From: Fusobacteriaceae bacterium
GTDB lineage: Bacteria; Fusobacteriota; Fusobacteriia; Fusobacteriales; Fusobacteriaceae
Reading direction: 5' to 3'
DNA: 7,372 nucleotides
Assembly: GCA_016938425.1 (NCBI GenBank)
Contig: JAFGUR010000031.1
Location: 1 to 7,372, forward strand
Part shown: positions 1 to 5,836 of the stretch, one piece after another
Numbering within the stretch: position 1 is the stretch's first letter
How the letters are laid out: the number at the start of each line of letters is the position of its first letter
Notes under the pieces: generated by a model
Database searches by the model: none
The model's input: only the letters and a program-made list of their open reading frames with translations
Told to the model about the DNA's origin: nothing
Translations under genes and position numbers: made by a program

Positions 1-49
1 ATTTTGATTCGTACTTATTACATTAAAATTTATAATTTACTATAAATAT

Positions 50-81
50 AAAAAATAAGGACTCAAAACTATGAGTCCTTA
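50..81 (-). terminator. Rho-independent terminator after the second exported repeat protein
   Basis: On the minus strand, a 10-bp perfect stem (arms 72-81 and 56-65, TGAGTCCTTA against TAAGGACTCA on the plus strand) closes a 6-nt loop and is followed at once by six T residues (55 down to 50). It begins seven bases past the stop codon of the gene at 88-660. This is a textbook intrinsic terminator and marks the end of the recJ/exported-protein unit. Positions 1-49 beyond it are plain AT-rich sequence in which I see nothing. Confidence 0.9.
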
Positions 82-87
82 ACTTTT

Positions 88-660
88 CTATTTTCCTGTA
101 TTAAAGAAAGGTAAAACTGGAAATATTGAACTATTTTTTGCATAATTTATAAGTCCTATTTGATATCCGTTCAAATTAGCAGCGTAGTTGAATATACCTA
201 TTTGTAAACCTTCCATGTTATTTGCAAAGTTTATAGCTCCAACATCTGTCCCTTTCATTTTATCTGCATAGTTAACAGCTGAGAATAATCTTAATCCTTC
301 TATATTTTCACCCATATTTATACCTGAGAAAACTTGAGTAACATGAGTTTTCCCGTCGTAATTATTTACGAATCCTCCTAATTGGATAATATTTCCACCT
401 TTATCTACTTGGTTATATAATCCTCCTAATTTAAATCCATTGAAAGAACCTGTATTTTTTGCAATAAACCAGTTCCAATCAAATCCTTTCATATTTTTAT
501 TTTCAGTGTATAAAATACTTAATCTAAATCCATCAACATCTGCTGTTGGTGCCCCTATTTGAATTGGAGAAACTAACCCTACCTCAGCTGTTACTGTTTC
601 AGCAAAAGAAGCAGAAGTTACTGCTAATAATGCACAAGTTGTTATTAATAATTTTTTCAT
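88..660 (-). CDS. exported repeat protein, paralogue 1 (surface-repeat family)
   Basis: A 190-residue protein of unknown function with a clear Sec signal peptide: MKK, a hydrophobic core, and cleavage probably after ASFA (residue 20) before ETV. The mature part is rich in Gly, Asn and aromatic residues. It ends in three tandem 14-residue units at residues 137-150, 151-164 and 165-178 with pattern G-x-x-[IV]-G-x-x-N-[FY]-[AS]-x-x-[ML]-x. More degenerate units start at GFRL (44), GFKL and GLRL (122). Such short beta-strand/turn repeats occur in surface-repeat proteins of the LA_2272 type; that assignment is from memory of the family. The C-terminus is FNTGK, not the terminal aromatic residue of classical outer-membrane barrels, so a periplasmic or surface-associated location is as likely as a barrel. 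The start is supported by AGGAGG at 669-674, 8 nt upstream. It is about 57% identical, without gaps, to the neighbouring gene at 753-1325 and probably has its own promoter (699-727). Confidence 0.85.
   Translation of the reverse strand: MKKLLITTCALLAVTSASFAETVTAEVGLVSPIQIGAPTADVDGFRLSILYTENKNMKGFDWNWFIAKNTGSFNGFKLGGLYNQVDKGGNIIQLGGFVNNYDGKTHVTQVFSGINMGENIEGLRLFSAVNYADKMKGTDVGAINFANNMEGLQIGIFNYAANLNGYQIGLINYAKNSSIFPVLPFFNTGK
119..168. repeat. 50-nt direct repeat, copy A (partner at 784-833)
   Basis: Positions 119-168 match 784-833 at 49 of 50 bases; the only mismatch is T157 against G822. It covers the codons for the conserved C-terminal end of the two exported proteins. Third-codon positions are identical too, although the proteins diverge to about 40-50% identity in their N-terminal halves. 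That points to recent duplication with purifying selection or to local gene conversion. Confidence 0.85.
127..252 (-). repeat. three tandem 14-residue protein repeats in paralogue 1
   Basis: This stretch encodes GTDVGAINFANNME, GLQIGIFNYAANLN and GYQIGLINYAKNSS. Gly1, Gly5, Asn8, an aromatic at 9 and an Ala at 10 recur in each unit. The alternation of hydrophobic and polar residues suggests stacked beta strands. The same array occurs at 792-917 in the paralogue. Confidence 0.8.
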
Positions 661-698
661 CTAAATAACCTCCTATTTTTTTAAAATCAAACATAGTA

Positions 699-727
699 AT
701 TTTATCATATATGAATAAAAAAGTAAA
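699..727 (-). promoter_or_regulatory. candidate vegetative promoter of paralogue 1
   Basis: Read on the minus strand: TTTACT (-35-like, 722-727), a 17-nt spacer, then TAAAAT (-10-like, 699-704) preceded by TG in extended -10 style (TGATAAAAT). The 13-mer TATATGATAAAAT here also occurs upstream of recJ at 3913-3925. The presumed start lies about 30 nt before the AGGAGG at 669-674. I see no hairpin terminator between 661 and 752, so read-through from the upstream gene is also possible. Confidence 0.5.
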
Positions 728-752
728 GGCTCATATCAGAAAATTATATAAT

Positions 753-1325
753 TTATTTACCAACATTAAATATTGGTAATATAGGAAATATTGAACTATT
801 TTTTGCATAATTTATAAGTCCGATTTGATATCCATTTAAATGTCCTGCATAATTAAATATTCCTATTTGTAATCCATTCATTTCATTAGAAAAATTAGCA
901 ACACCAATATCATAACCATTCATAACTTCAGCATAGTTTACAAAAGAAGCTACCCTAGCCCCAGTTACATTTTCTCCAATGTTAACACCATTAAAAAGTT
1001 GTTTTACATGCATATCCCCTTTGTAGTTATTAACTATACCTAATACACTTTTCAAATTCCCACCATTATCAAATTGATTATATGCACCGAAATATTTAAA
1101 TCCATTAAACTCCCCAGTTGTTTTAGATACTAATAAACTAGCATCAAAACCAGATACATTATTATTCTCTGCATATATTAAACCTAATCTAAATCCGTCA
1201 ACATCATCTGTTTTTTCTCCCAATTGAACTGGTGGGATTATTCCTAATTCTATTTTTTTAGTTTCTCCATAAGACGTTACACCAAATGCCCATAAAATTG
1301 AGGCTAATGCTAAAATTCTTTTCAT
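753..1325 (-). CDS. exported repeat protein, paralogue 2 (surface-repeat family)
   Basis: A 190-residue exported protein of unknown function, the same length as its neighbour and alignable without gaps (about 109 identities in 190, by eye). The last 41 residues are almost identical (about 88%), while the signal peptide and residues 60-110 differ most. The signal peptide MKRILALAS... probably ends after TSYG (residue 20). Three 14-residue G-x-x-[IV]-G-x-x-N repeats span residues 137-178, followed by IFPILPIFNVGK. It lies only 12 nt downstream of recJ, and its Shine-Dalgarno sequence (AGGAGG, 1334-1339, 8 nt from ATG) overlaps the recJ stop codon, so it is very likely co-transcribed and translationally coupled with recJ. 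The recJ link need not be functional. I cannot name a function beyond a secreted or surface-located repeat protein. Confidence 0.85.
   Translation of the reverse strand: MKRILALASILWAFGVTSYGETKKIELGIIPPVQLGEKTDDVDGFRLGLIYAENNNVSGFDASLLVSKTTGEFNGFKYFGAYNQFDNGGNLKSVLGIVNNYKGDMHVKQLFNGVNIGENVTGARVASFVNYAEVMNGYDIGVANFSNEMNGLQIGIFNYAGHLNGYQIGLINYAKNSSIFPILPIFNVGK
784..833. repeat. 50-nt direct repeat, copy B (partner at 119-168)
   Basis: Matches 119-168 at 49 of 50 bases. The copies are in direct orientation about 665 bp apart, so homologous exchange would delete or duplicate one gene and leave an intact hybrid reading frame. Confidence 0.85.
792..917 (-). repeat. three tandem 14-residue protein repeats in paralogue 2
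   Basis: Encodes GYDIGVANFSNEMN, GLQIGIFNYAGHLN and GYQIGLINYAKNSS, the same array as at 127-252. The second and third units are nearly identical between the paralogues, whereas the first has drifted. Confidence 0.8.
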
Positions 1326-1333
1326 GTATAATT

Positions 1334-1340
1334 CCTCCTA
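1334..1340 (-). promoter_or_regulatory. ribosome binding site fused to the recJ stop codon
   Basis: On the minus strand the heptamer TAGGAGG contains the recJ stop (TAG, 1338-1340) as its first three bases, and the AGGAGG at 1334-1339 serves the next gene, with ATG 8 nt further on. A ribosome terminating on recJ sits directly on this site, which favours translational coupling. Confidence 0.8.
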
Positions 1341-3887
1341 AATTAATTTATAAATAAAATCATCTGTTTTAATAATTTTAGATGACTTCATAAGCTCTAT
1401 TTTTTTCTTATTTGGTATAAACTTTAACAAAGTTACCTCTTCTACCTCTTTATTTCCAATGATTTCAATGTTTTTAGGAATTTGTATTGTTCCATCTATA
1501 ACACTAAATCCTTCTATTATTTCATTTTTATTAAAATATATAAATTTTTCAGGAAATTTAGAGGGCTTTATGTCATAAAAAATATATAAATCATATCCCA
1601 CTTCTATTTTTTCTGATATTTTACAAAATTTTCTATTAAATTTATTAAAATTCTCTTTCTTTGTAATTACTATACATTTTTTTTCTTTTACTTTATAAAA
1701 TAAAGCGATTGTGTATATTAAAGTTTTTTCTCCTCTATGTAGACTATTTATAATTTGTATATTCTCTTCTCCTTTAAAAAACTTAGATAATACATTTTTT
1801 TGCATAGAATTATACTCTAAAGAACCGATTAAAAAATGCTTAATTTCTTTAAAAATTCCTCCATCTTTCAAACTTAAGCATGAGAACTCATTCTTTTTTT
1901 CTATTCTAATCTTTATTTGATAGTTGCTAGAACTCTTCTGAACAGAAAGTAAATCACAAGTAAATTCATATTCATAATATTCATTAAGTTTTGAAAGAGT
2001 ATACGATAAAGTATCATCTAAAAAAGAGAAAGATTTTCCATTTTTTAATATATAGCCCTTATTATCTTTTAATAAAACTTCAATTTTATCATTTATATTA
2101 ATATCAAAATTTGAATATACAATTGTTTCCAAAGGAAAAGCTGTATTGTATAATTCCTTATAAAATATCATTTCAGAATTTGAATTATTAGACAAGCAAA
2201 TATCTTCAATAAATACTTTAGGATAGTATTTATCTTTATACATTTCTATTTTTGGCTTAAAAGCTATATCAAAATATTCTTTATCATTTAAATTTTCTAA
2301 ATTATGCGCATTCCCAAACCATACACAATTTCTAATAGATAAATTATCATAATTAATGTCTAACATTAAATGAGTTTTGTCTTTTCCAATCTCTCTAATA
2401 TTGCTTAACTTTACATTTTTTACTGCAAATGTGGGATTAGCATTCCCAAATCCAAAAGGTTTTAAATCTTCTAGTCTATTAAAAAAATTATAAGATATTT
2501 TACTAAACAAAATATCCTTATCAATTTTAATCGGTTTTAATAAGTTTTCCTCTTCTATAACTTTATATGCATATTCATTTATTTTCTCCTCAAAAATTTT
2601 AATGTTCTCAATAGGTATAGAAAATCCCGCTGCTCCTGCATGCCCTCCATATTTTAAAAATAAATCCTTCATACTATTTAAGCCTTCCAAAATATGAAAC
2701 CCTTCTATACTTCTACATGAAGCTACAGCAAAGCCTTCATTTTCCTTAATTTCCATAATTATTGTAGGTTTATAATATTTATCAACTATTTTAGACGCAA
2801 CAATTCCAATTACTCCATGATGAAAATCTTTATTTGCTGATACAATAACACTTTTTTCATATAACTTATTTTTAGTTATTTCCTCTTCAACTGCTTCTAA
2901 TATTTCTCCTTGTAACTCCTTTCTTTTAGTATTTTGTTCAATTAGTTTAATAGCTATTTTACTTGCAATTTCTTTTGAAGGAGTTACAAATAACTCTACA
3001 GCCATTTTAGCATCTTCCAATCTTCCTGCAGCATTAAAAATTGGAGCAATTAAAAAGCCAACATCATAAGATGTGTATTCTTTTTCTTTATAATCTTCAA
3101 ATATTAAAGGTAAAAGAACGGATAAACCAATATTTTCGGTATTTTTTAATTTTTCAAGTCCTATTTTCGAAAAAATTCTATTTTCTTCTACCAAAGGAAC
3201 AATATCAGCTATTGTTCCAATAGCAACAATATCTATAAATTTATACATTTCCTGTCTTTTCTCTAAATGTTCAAAAAGAGCAACTAGTAGTAAAAATATC
3301 GTTCCACAACCTGCTAAATACTCGAAAGAATAATCTTGGTCTTTTCTCTTTGGATTAATTATTGCATAAGCATTTGGTAATTCTCCAATTATTTCATGGT
3401 GATCTGTTATAATCAAATCTATCCCTATTTCTTTGGCATATTGAGCTTCTTTTACAGAAGTTATCCCACAGTCTACAGATATAATTATCTTTGCACCTTT
3501 TTCTTTCAAAAAAGAAATCGCATCGATATTTAATCCATATCCTTCATCTCTCAAAGGAATATAGTAATCAACTTTAGCACCTAAAGATTTTAAAGCCAAA
3601 TATGCTATGGATGTAGAAGTAATTCCATCAACATCATAATCACCATAAATGTATATTAATTCTTCATTATTAATTGCTTCTAATAAGCGTAAAATAGTTT
3701 TATCAACATCTTTTAGCGAAAATGGCGAAATTATATTGTCTAAATCATTATTAAAAAAATTATTAATTTTTTCAACTGAATCTATTTTTCTATTTATCAA
3801 AATATTTAATATATCATTATCAAGATTTAAACTTTTTAAATCTTCTTTTATCTCATTTTCTTTATAAATCCAACGAGTATTATTCAT
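1338..3887 (-). CDS. recJ: single-stranded-DNA-specific exonuclease RecJ, with long C-terminal extension
   Basis: RecJ degrades single-stranded DNA 5' to 3' in recombination and mismatch/base-excision repair, using two metal ions in the cytoplasm. The DHH-family motifs are intact: YGDYDVDGIT (81-90), SVDCG (137-141), TDHH (161-164), IGTIADIVPL (223-232). They are followed by the GRLEDA segment (288-293), FHHGVIGIVASK (355-366), the DHHA1 motif GGHAGAAGF (414-422) and the OB-fold entry LKPFGFGNANPTF (475-487). The catalytic core ends near residue 565. The protein runs on to 849 residues, well beyond the roughly 575 of E. coli RecJ. Residues about 690-775 look like a decayed helicase/P-loop domain (see findings). 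The start is set by AGGAGG at 3893-3898, 5 nt from ATG, and a promoter candidate lies at 3913-3941. It heads the unit that includes the exported protein at 753-1325. Confidence 0.95.
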   Translation of the reverse strand: MNNTRWIYKENEIKEDLKSLNLDNDILNILINRKIDSVEKINNFFNNDLDNIISPFSLKDVDKTILRLLEAINNEELIYIYGDYDVDGITSTSIAYLALKSLGAKVDYYIPLRDEGYGLNIDAISFLKEKGAKIIISVDCGITSVKEAQYAKEIGIDLIITDHHEIIGELPNAYAIINPKRKDQDYSFEYLAGCGTIFLLLVALFEHLEKRQEMYKFIDIVAIGTIADIVPLVEENRIFSKIGLEKLKNTENIGLSVLLPLIFEDYKEKEYTSYDVGFLIAPIFNAAGRLEDAKMAVELFVTPSKEIASKIAIKLIEQNTKRKELQGEILEAVEEEITKNKLYEKSVIVSANKDFHHGVIGIVASKIVDKYYKPTIIMEIKENEGFAVASCRSIEGFHILEGLNSMKDLFLKYGGHAGAAGFSIPIENIKIFEEKINEYAYKVIEEENLLKPIKIDKDILFSKISYNFFNRLEDLKPFGFGNANPTFAVKNVKLSNIREIGKDKTHLMLDINYDNLSIRNCVWFGNAHNLENLNDKEYFDIAFKPKIEMYKDKYYPKVFIEDICLSNNSNSEMIFYKELYNTAFPLETIVYSNFDININDKIEVLLKDNKGYILKNGKSFSFLDDTLSYTLSKLNEYYEYEFTCDLLSVQKSSSNYQIKIRIEKKNEFSCLSLKDGGIFKEIKHFLIGSLEYNSMQKNVLSKFFKGEENIQIINSLHRGEKTLIYTIALFYKVKEKKCIVITKKENFNKFNRKFCKISEKIEVGYDLYIFYDIKPSKFPEKFIYFNKNEIIEGFSVIDGTIQIPKNIEIIGNKEVEEVTLLKFIPNKKKIELMKSSKIIKTDDFIYKLI

Positions 3888-3912
3888 TAAATCCTCCTAG
3901 AAGTTTTTAAAT

Positions 3913-3941
3913 ATTTTATCATATACATCTATACTTTTCTA
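3913..3941 (-). promoter_or_regulatory. candidate vegetative promoter of recJ
   Basis: On the minus strand: TAGAAA (-35-like, 3936-3941), a 17-nt spacer, then TAAAAT (-10-like, 3913-3918) in the context TGATAAAAT. It lies just downstream of the flgA terminator and upstream of the recJ ribosome site. The 13-mer TATATGATAAAAT is shared with the candidate promoter at 699-727. The -35 match is only moderate. Confidence 0.5.
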
Positions 3942-4005
3942 GTTGTAATTATTCCCACCTCTAGTTTCTATATTATTTTACCCTAAAATCTTTTTATATG
4001 AACTT

Positions 4006-4062
4006 AATAAATACAAGAAAAGAGTCGAAAATACTTTCCCCGACTCTTTTCTTGTATTTATT
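4006..4062 (-). terminator. intrinsic terminator of the flgG-flgA unit (22-bp inverted repeat)
   Basis: Arms 4041-4062 and 4006-4027 are perfectly complementary over 22 bp around a 13-nt loop. The GC-containing core GAGTCG/CGACTC is flanked by an A-rich and a T-rich arm, so on the minus strand the stem is followed by TTTTCTTGTATTTATT, and the symmetry would let it act in both directions. The outer arm starts inside the flgA stop codon region (stop 4058-4060). It separates the flagellar unit from recJ. Confidence 0.85.
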
Positions 4063-4978
4063 CTATTTCAATTGTAACAGTTTTCTCAGCTGTAATTACA
4101 CCTTCTACAACTTTTCCAGACCTTGAATTTTTAACTTGTATCTTTTGTCCCATATCTCCATTAGTTAATGCAACACCTCTATCTGAAATTGTCATTCCAC
4201 CCATTTTTAATTCTATAAAAATTTTATCATCTTTTCTTATTATTGCATTTTCCTCTAAATCAGATTTTTGCAATTTAGTTCCTGCTAATAAATTTTTATT
4301 AAAAATAGTTTTCTCTGATATTTCCAAATTATTTGAATTTACTGTGGAATAAATTAATTTAGTTTCTACTTGAACTTTTTCTTCTGAATATTTTTCGCCT
4401 TTTTGAACATCTTTTATAAGGGTATATTCTTTTATCATTTTAGCAGTATCTAAACTAAAAGGAAATTCATATACTTTTCTCTCATTCTCATATACTTCAC
4501 ATGTTAATTGAGCCTTTCCTAAAGTTTCCTTATTCAAACCAGAAACCTTATATTTCAATTCTCCTATAGGCATTTTTAAAGTCTCTCTACTTGCTATATA
4601 AACGTTATAATTAAAGTCTGTATTATCTTTTTTTAATTGTTGTAAAAGTTTTTCTTCAATTTCCTTTGTATTTATTTCAACATAACTTCTTTCAACAGTC
4701 ACTAAATTTGGAATTTTTACATTTTTCATTCCTAATGCGACAAGTTCTGCATTAATTTGACTACCCTTTATAAAAATCTTTCCTCCAGGAATTCTAATTT
4801 TACCTAAAATTATAGTAGAACCTTTTTGCTCATTAACATATGATGGTGCAATATCCCAAAGAGTTATATTTTCATATTTAATTTTCACATAATCATTTAT
4901 ATTTGCAAAAATTTTGTTATTATTAAAAAATAAGAATGACAGAACAACTGCCATTCTTATTATATTTTTAAACTTCAT
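4058..4978 (-). CDS. flgA: flagellar basal body P-ring formation protein FlgA
   Basis: FlgA is a periplasmic chaperone for assembly of the flagellar P ring around the rod. This 306-residue protein has an N-terminal signal peptide (basic MKFKNIIR, hydrophobic core, likely cleavage after IFA at residue 25). A SAF-like domain follows at about residues 184-243 (YTLIKDVQKGEKYSEEKV, then LLAGTKLQKSDLE). The C-terminal beta domain carries the typical pattern GVALTNGDMGQKIQVKN (268-284) and a GKVVEGVI strand. The N-terminal 180 residues are poorly conserved, as is common in this family. The ATG is 3 nt after the flgG stop, and its ribosome site (AGAGG, plus-strand CCTCT at 4985-4990) lies inside flgG, so the two are coupled. 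No flgH or flgI follows: a strong terminator overlaps the stop. Whether the organism has a P ring cannot be seen here. Confidence 0.88.
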   Translation of the reverse strand: MKFKNIIRMAVVLSFLFFNNNKIFANINDYVKIKYENITLWDIAPSYVNEQKGSTIILGKIRIPGGKIFIKGSQINAELVALGMKNVKIPNLVTVERSYVEINTKEIEEKLLQQLKKDNTDFNYNVYIASRETLKMPIGELKYKVSGLNKETLGKAQLTCEVYENERKVYEFPFSLDTAKMIKEYTLIKDVQKGEKYSEEKVQVETKLIYSTVNSNNLEISEKTIFNKNLLAGTKLQKSDLEENAIIRKDDKIFIELKMGGMTISDRGVALTNGDMGQKIQVKNSRSGKVVEGVITAEKTVTIEIE

Positions 4979-4981
4979 TTA

Positions 4982-5767
4982 CTAACCTCTTTTTAAGTTA
5001 TTTGCTGCTTGAAGCATACTATCTGCTGTATTTATTGTTTTCGTGTTTATTTCATATGCTCTTTGAGCTGCAATCATATCCACCATTTCATTAACAATTT
5101 TTACATTTGAAGTTTCTAAATAACTTTGTAGTAAAGTTCCTGTATTTCCTGTTCCTGCATTTTGTACTATTGGTTGTCCTGATGCTTCAGAAACTTGATA
5201 TAGATTATTCCCTATATTCATAAGCCCGTTAGGATTAACAAAATTTGCTAAGGTTATTCTTCCAAATTGTTGTGTAGCATCCCCTATATTACCTGTTACA
5301 ATTCCATCTTTTGAAACAGAAATATTTTCTGCATTATTTGGAATATTTATTTGAGGACTCAAGTAATATCCTTCAGCACTTACTATATTTCCTTCTGCAT
5401 CCATATTAAATGAACCATTTCTTGTATACGCTACCGTTCCATCTGGTCTTTGAATTTGAAAAAATCCATCTCCTTCTATTGCTATATCTAAAGGATTCCC
5501 TGTATCTTTAAAATTTCCTTGACTAAATAATTTTTTAGTCCCTACAGTTTGAACTCCTGTTCCAATTTGCAATCCTGTAGGATTTCTATTTTGATCTCCT
5601 GTTGAACTTCCAGGAGCAATTTTTGTTTGATAAACTAAATCTTGAAAATCAGCTCTACTCTTTTTAAATCCATTAGTATCTACGTTTGCTAAGTTATTTG
5701 ATATTACATCTAAATTTGTCTGTTGTGCATTCATACCTGTTGCTGCTGAATATAATGCTGTCATCAT
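4982..5767 (-). CDS. flgG: flagellar distal rod protein FlgG
   Basis: FlgG polymerises into the distal rod of the flagellar axle, exported by the flagellar type III apparatus, hence no signal peptide. The 261 residues match the family length. The N-terminal rod signature LYSAATGMNAQQTNLDVISN with NNLANVDTNGFKK covers residues 5-36. A FlgG-type segment follows at about 49-77 (ending GLQIGTGVQTVGT), which separates it from FlgF. Next come the GDGFFQIQRPDG and TRNGSF motifs (99-110, 116-120). The C-terminal helix NEMVDMIAAQRAYEINTK lies at about 226-243. Translation starts at ATG 5765-5767, with a second ATG immediately after; MM is usual for FlgG. The ribosome site is AAGGAG at 5779-5784, spaced 11 nt. 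A sigma-28 type promoter lies immediately upstream (5806-5832). It forms a two-gene unit with flgA. Confidence 0.97.
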   Translation of the reverse strand: MMTALYSAATGMNAQQTNLDVISNNLANVDTNGFKKSRADFQDLVYQTKIAPGSSTGDQNRNPTGLQIGTGVQTVGTKKLFSQGNFKDTGNPLDIAIEGDGFFQIQRPDGTVAYTRNGSFNMDAEGNIVSAEGYYLSPQINIPNNAENISVSKDGIVTGNIGDATQQFGRITLANFVNPNGLMNIGNNLYQVSEASGQPIVQNAGTGNTGTLLQSYLETSNVKIVNEMVDMIAAQRAYEINTKTINTADSMLQAANNLKRG

Positions 5768-5805
5768 AATTTAATCAACTCCTTGAATTACTCTATCCTT
5801 AATAA

Positions 5806-5832
5806 TTATCGACATTTCCTTCTAGGACTTTA
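5806..5832 (-). promoter_or_regulatory. flagellar sigma-28 (FliA/SigD-type) promoter for flgG-flgA
   Basis: Read on the minus strand: TAAAGTCC (5825-5832), exactly 11 nt, then GTCGATAA (5806-5813). The enterobacterial FliA consensus is TAAAGTTT-N11-GCCGATAA, so 13 of 16 positions and the spacing agree. It lies entirely in the 69-bp gap between the SPFH gene and flgG. The expected start, about 5799, is some 15 nt before the AAGGAG of flgG. Position, orientation and sequence all fit a flagellar promoter. Confidence 0.8.
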
Positions 5833-5836
5833 ACAA

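Noticed and set aside
634..636. Cys at residue 9 of paralogue 1 as a lipoprotein attachment site
   Set aside because: The context I-T-T-C is not a proper lipobox and the Cys is too close to the N-terminus. The paralogue has no Cys there, and a normal signal peptidase I site follows at residue 20.
741..754. 14-nt palindrome AAATTATATAATTT just after the stop of paralogue 2
   Set aside because: It is made only of A and T, lacks a loop and a T-run in the right place, and is easily expected by chance here, so it is not called a terminator or operator.
1711..3867. Short plus-strand reading frames at 1711-1920, 3041-3223 and 3649-3867
   Set aside because: All lie opposite the intact recJ coding sequence, have no recognisable domain, and are expected by chance in AT-rich DNA.
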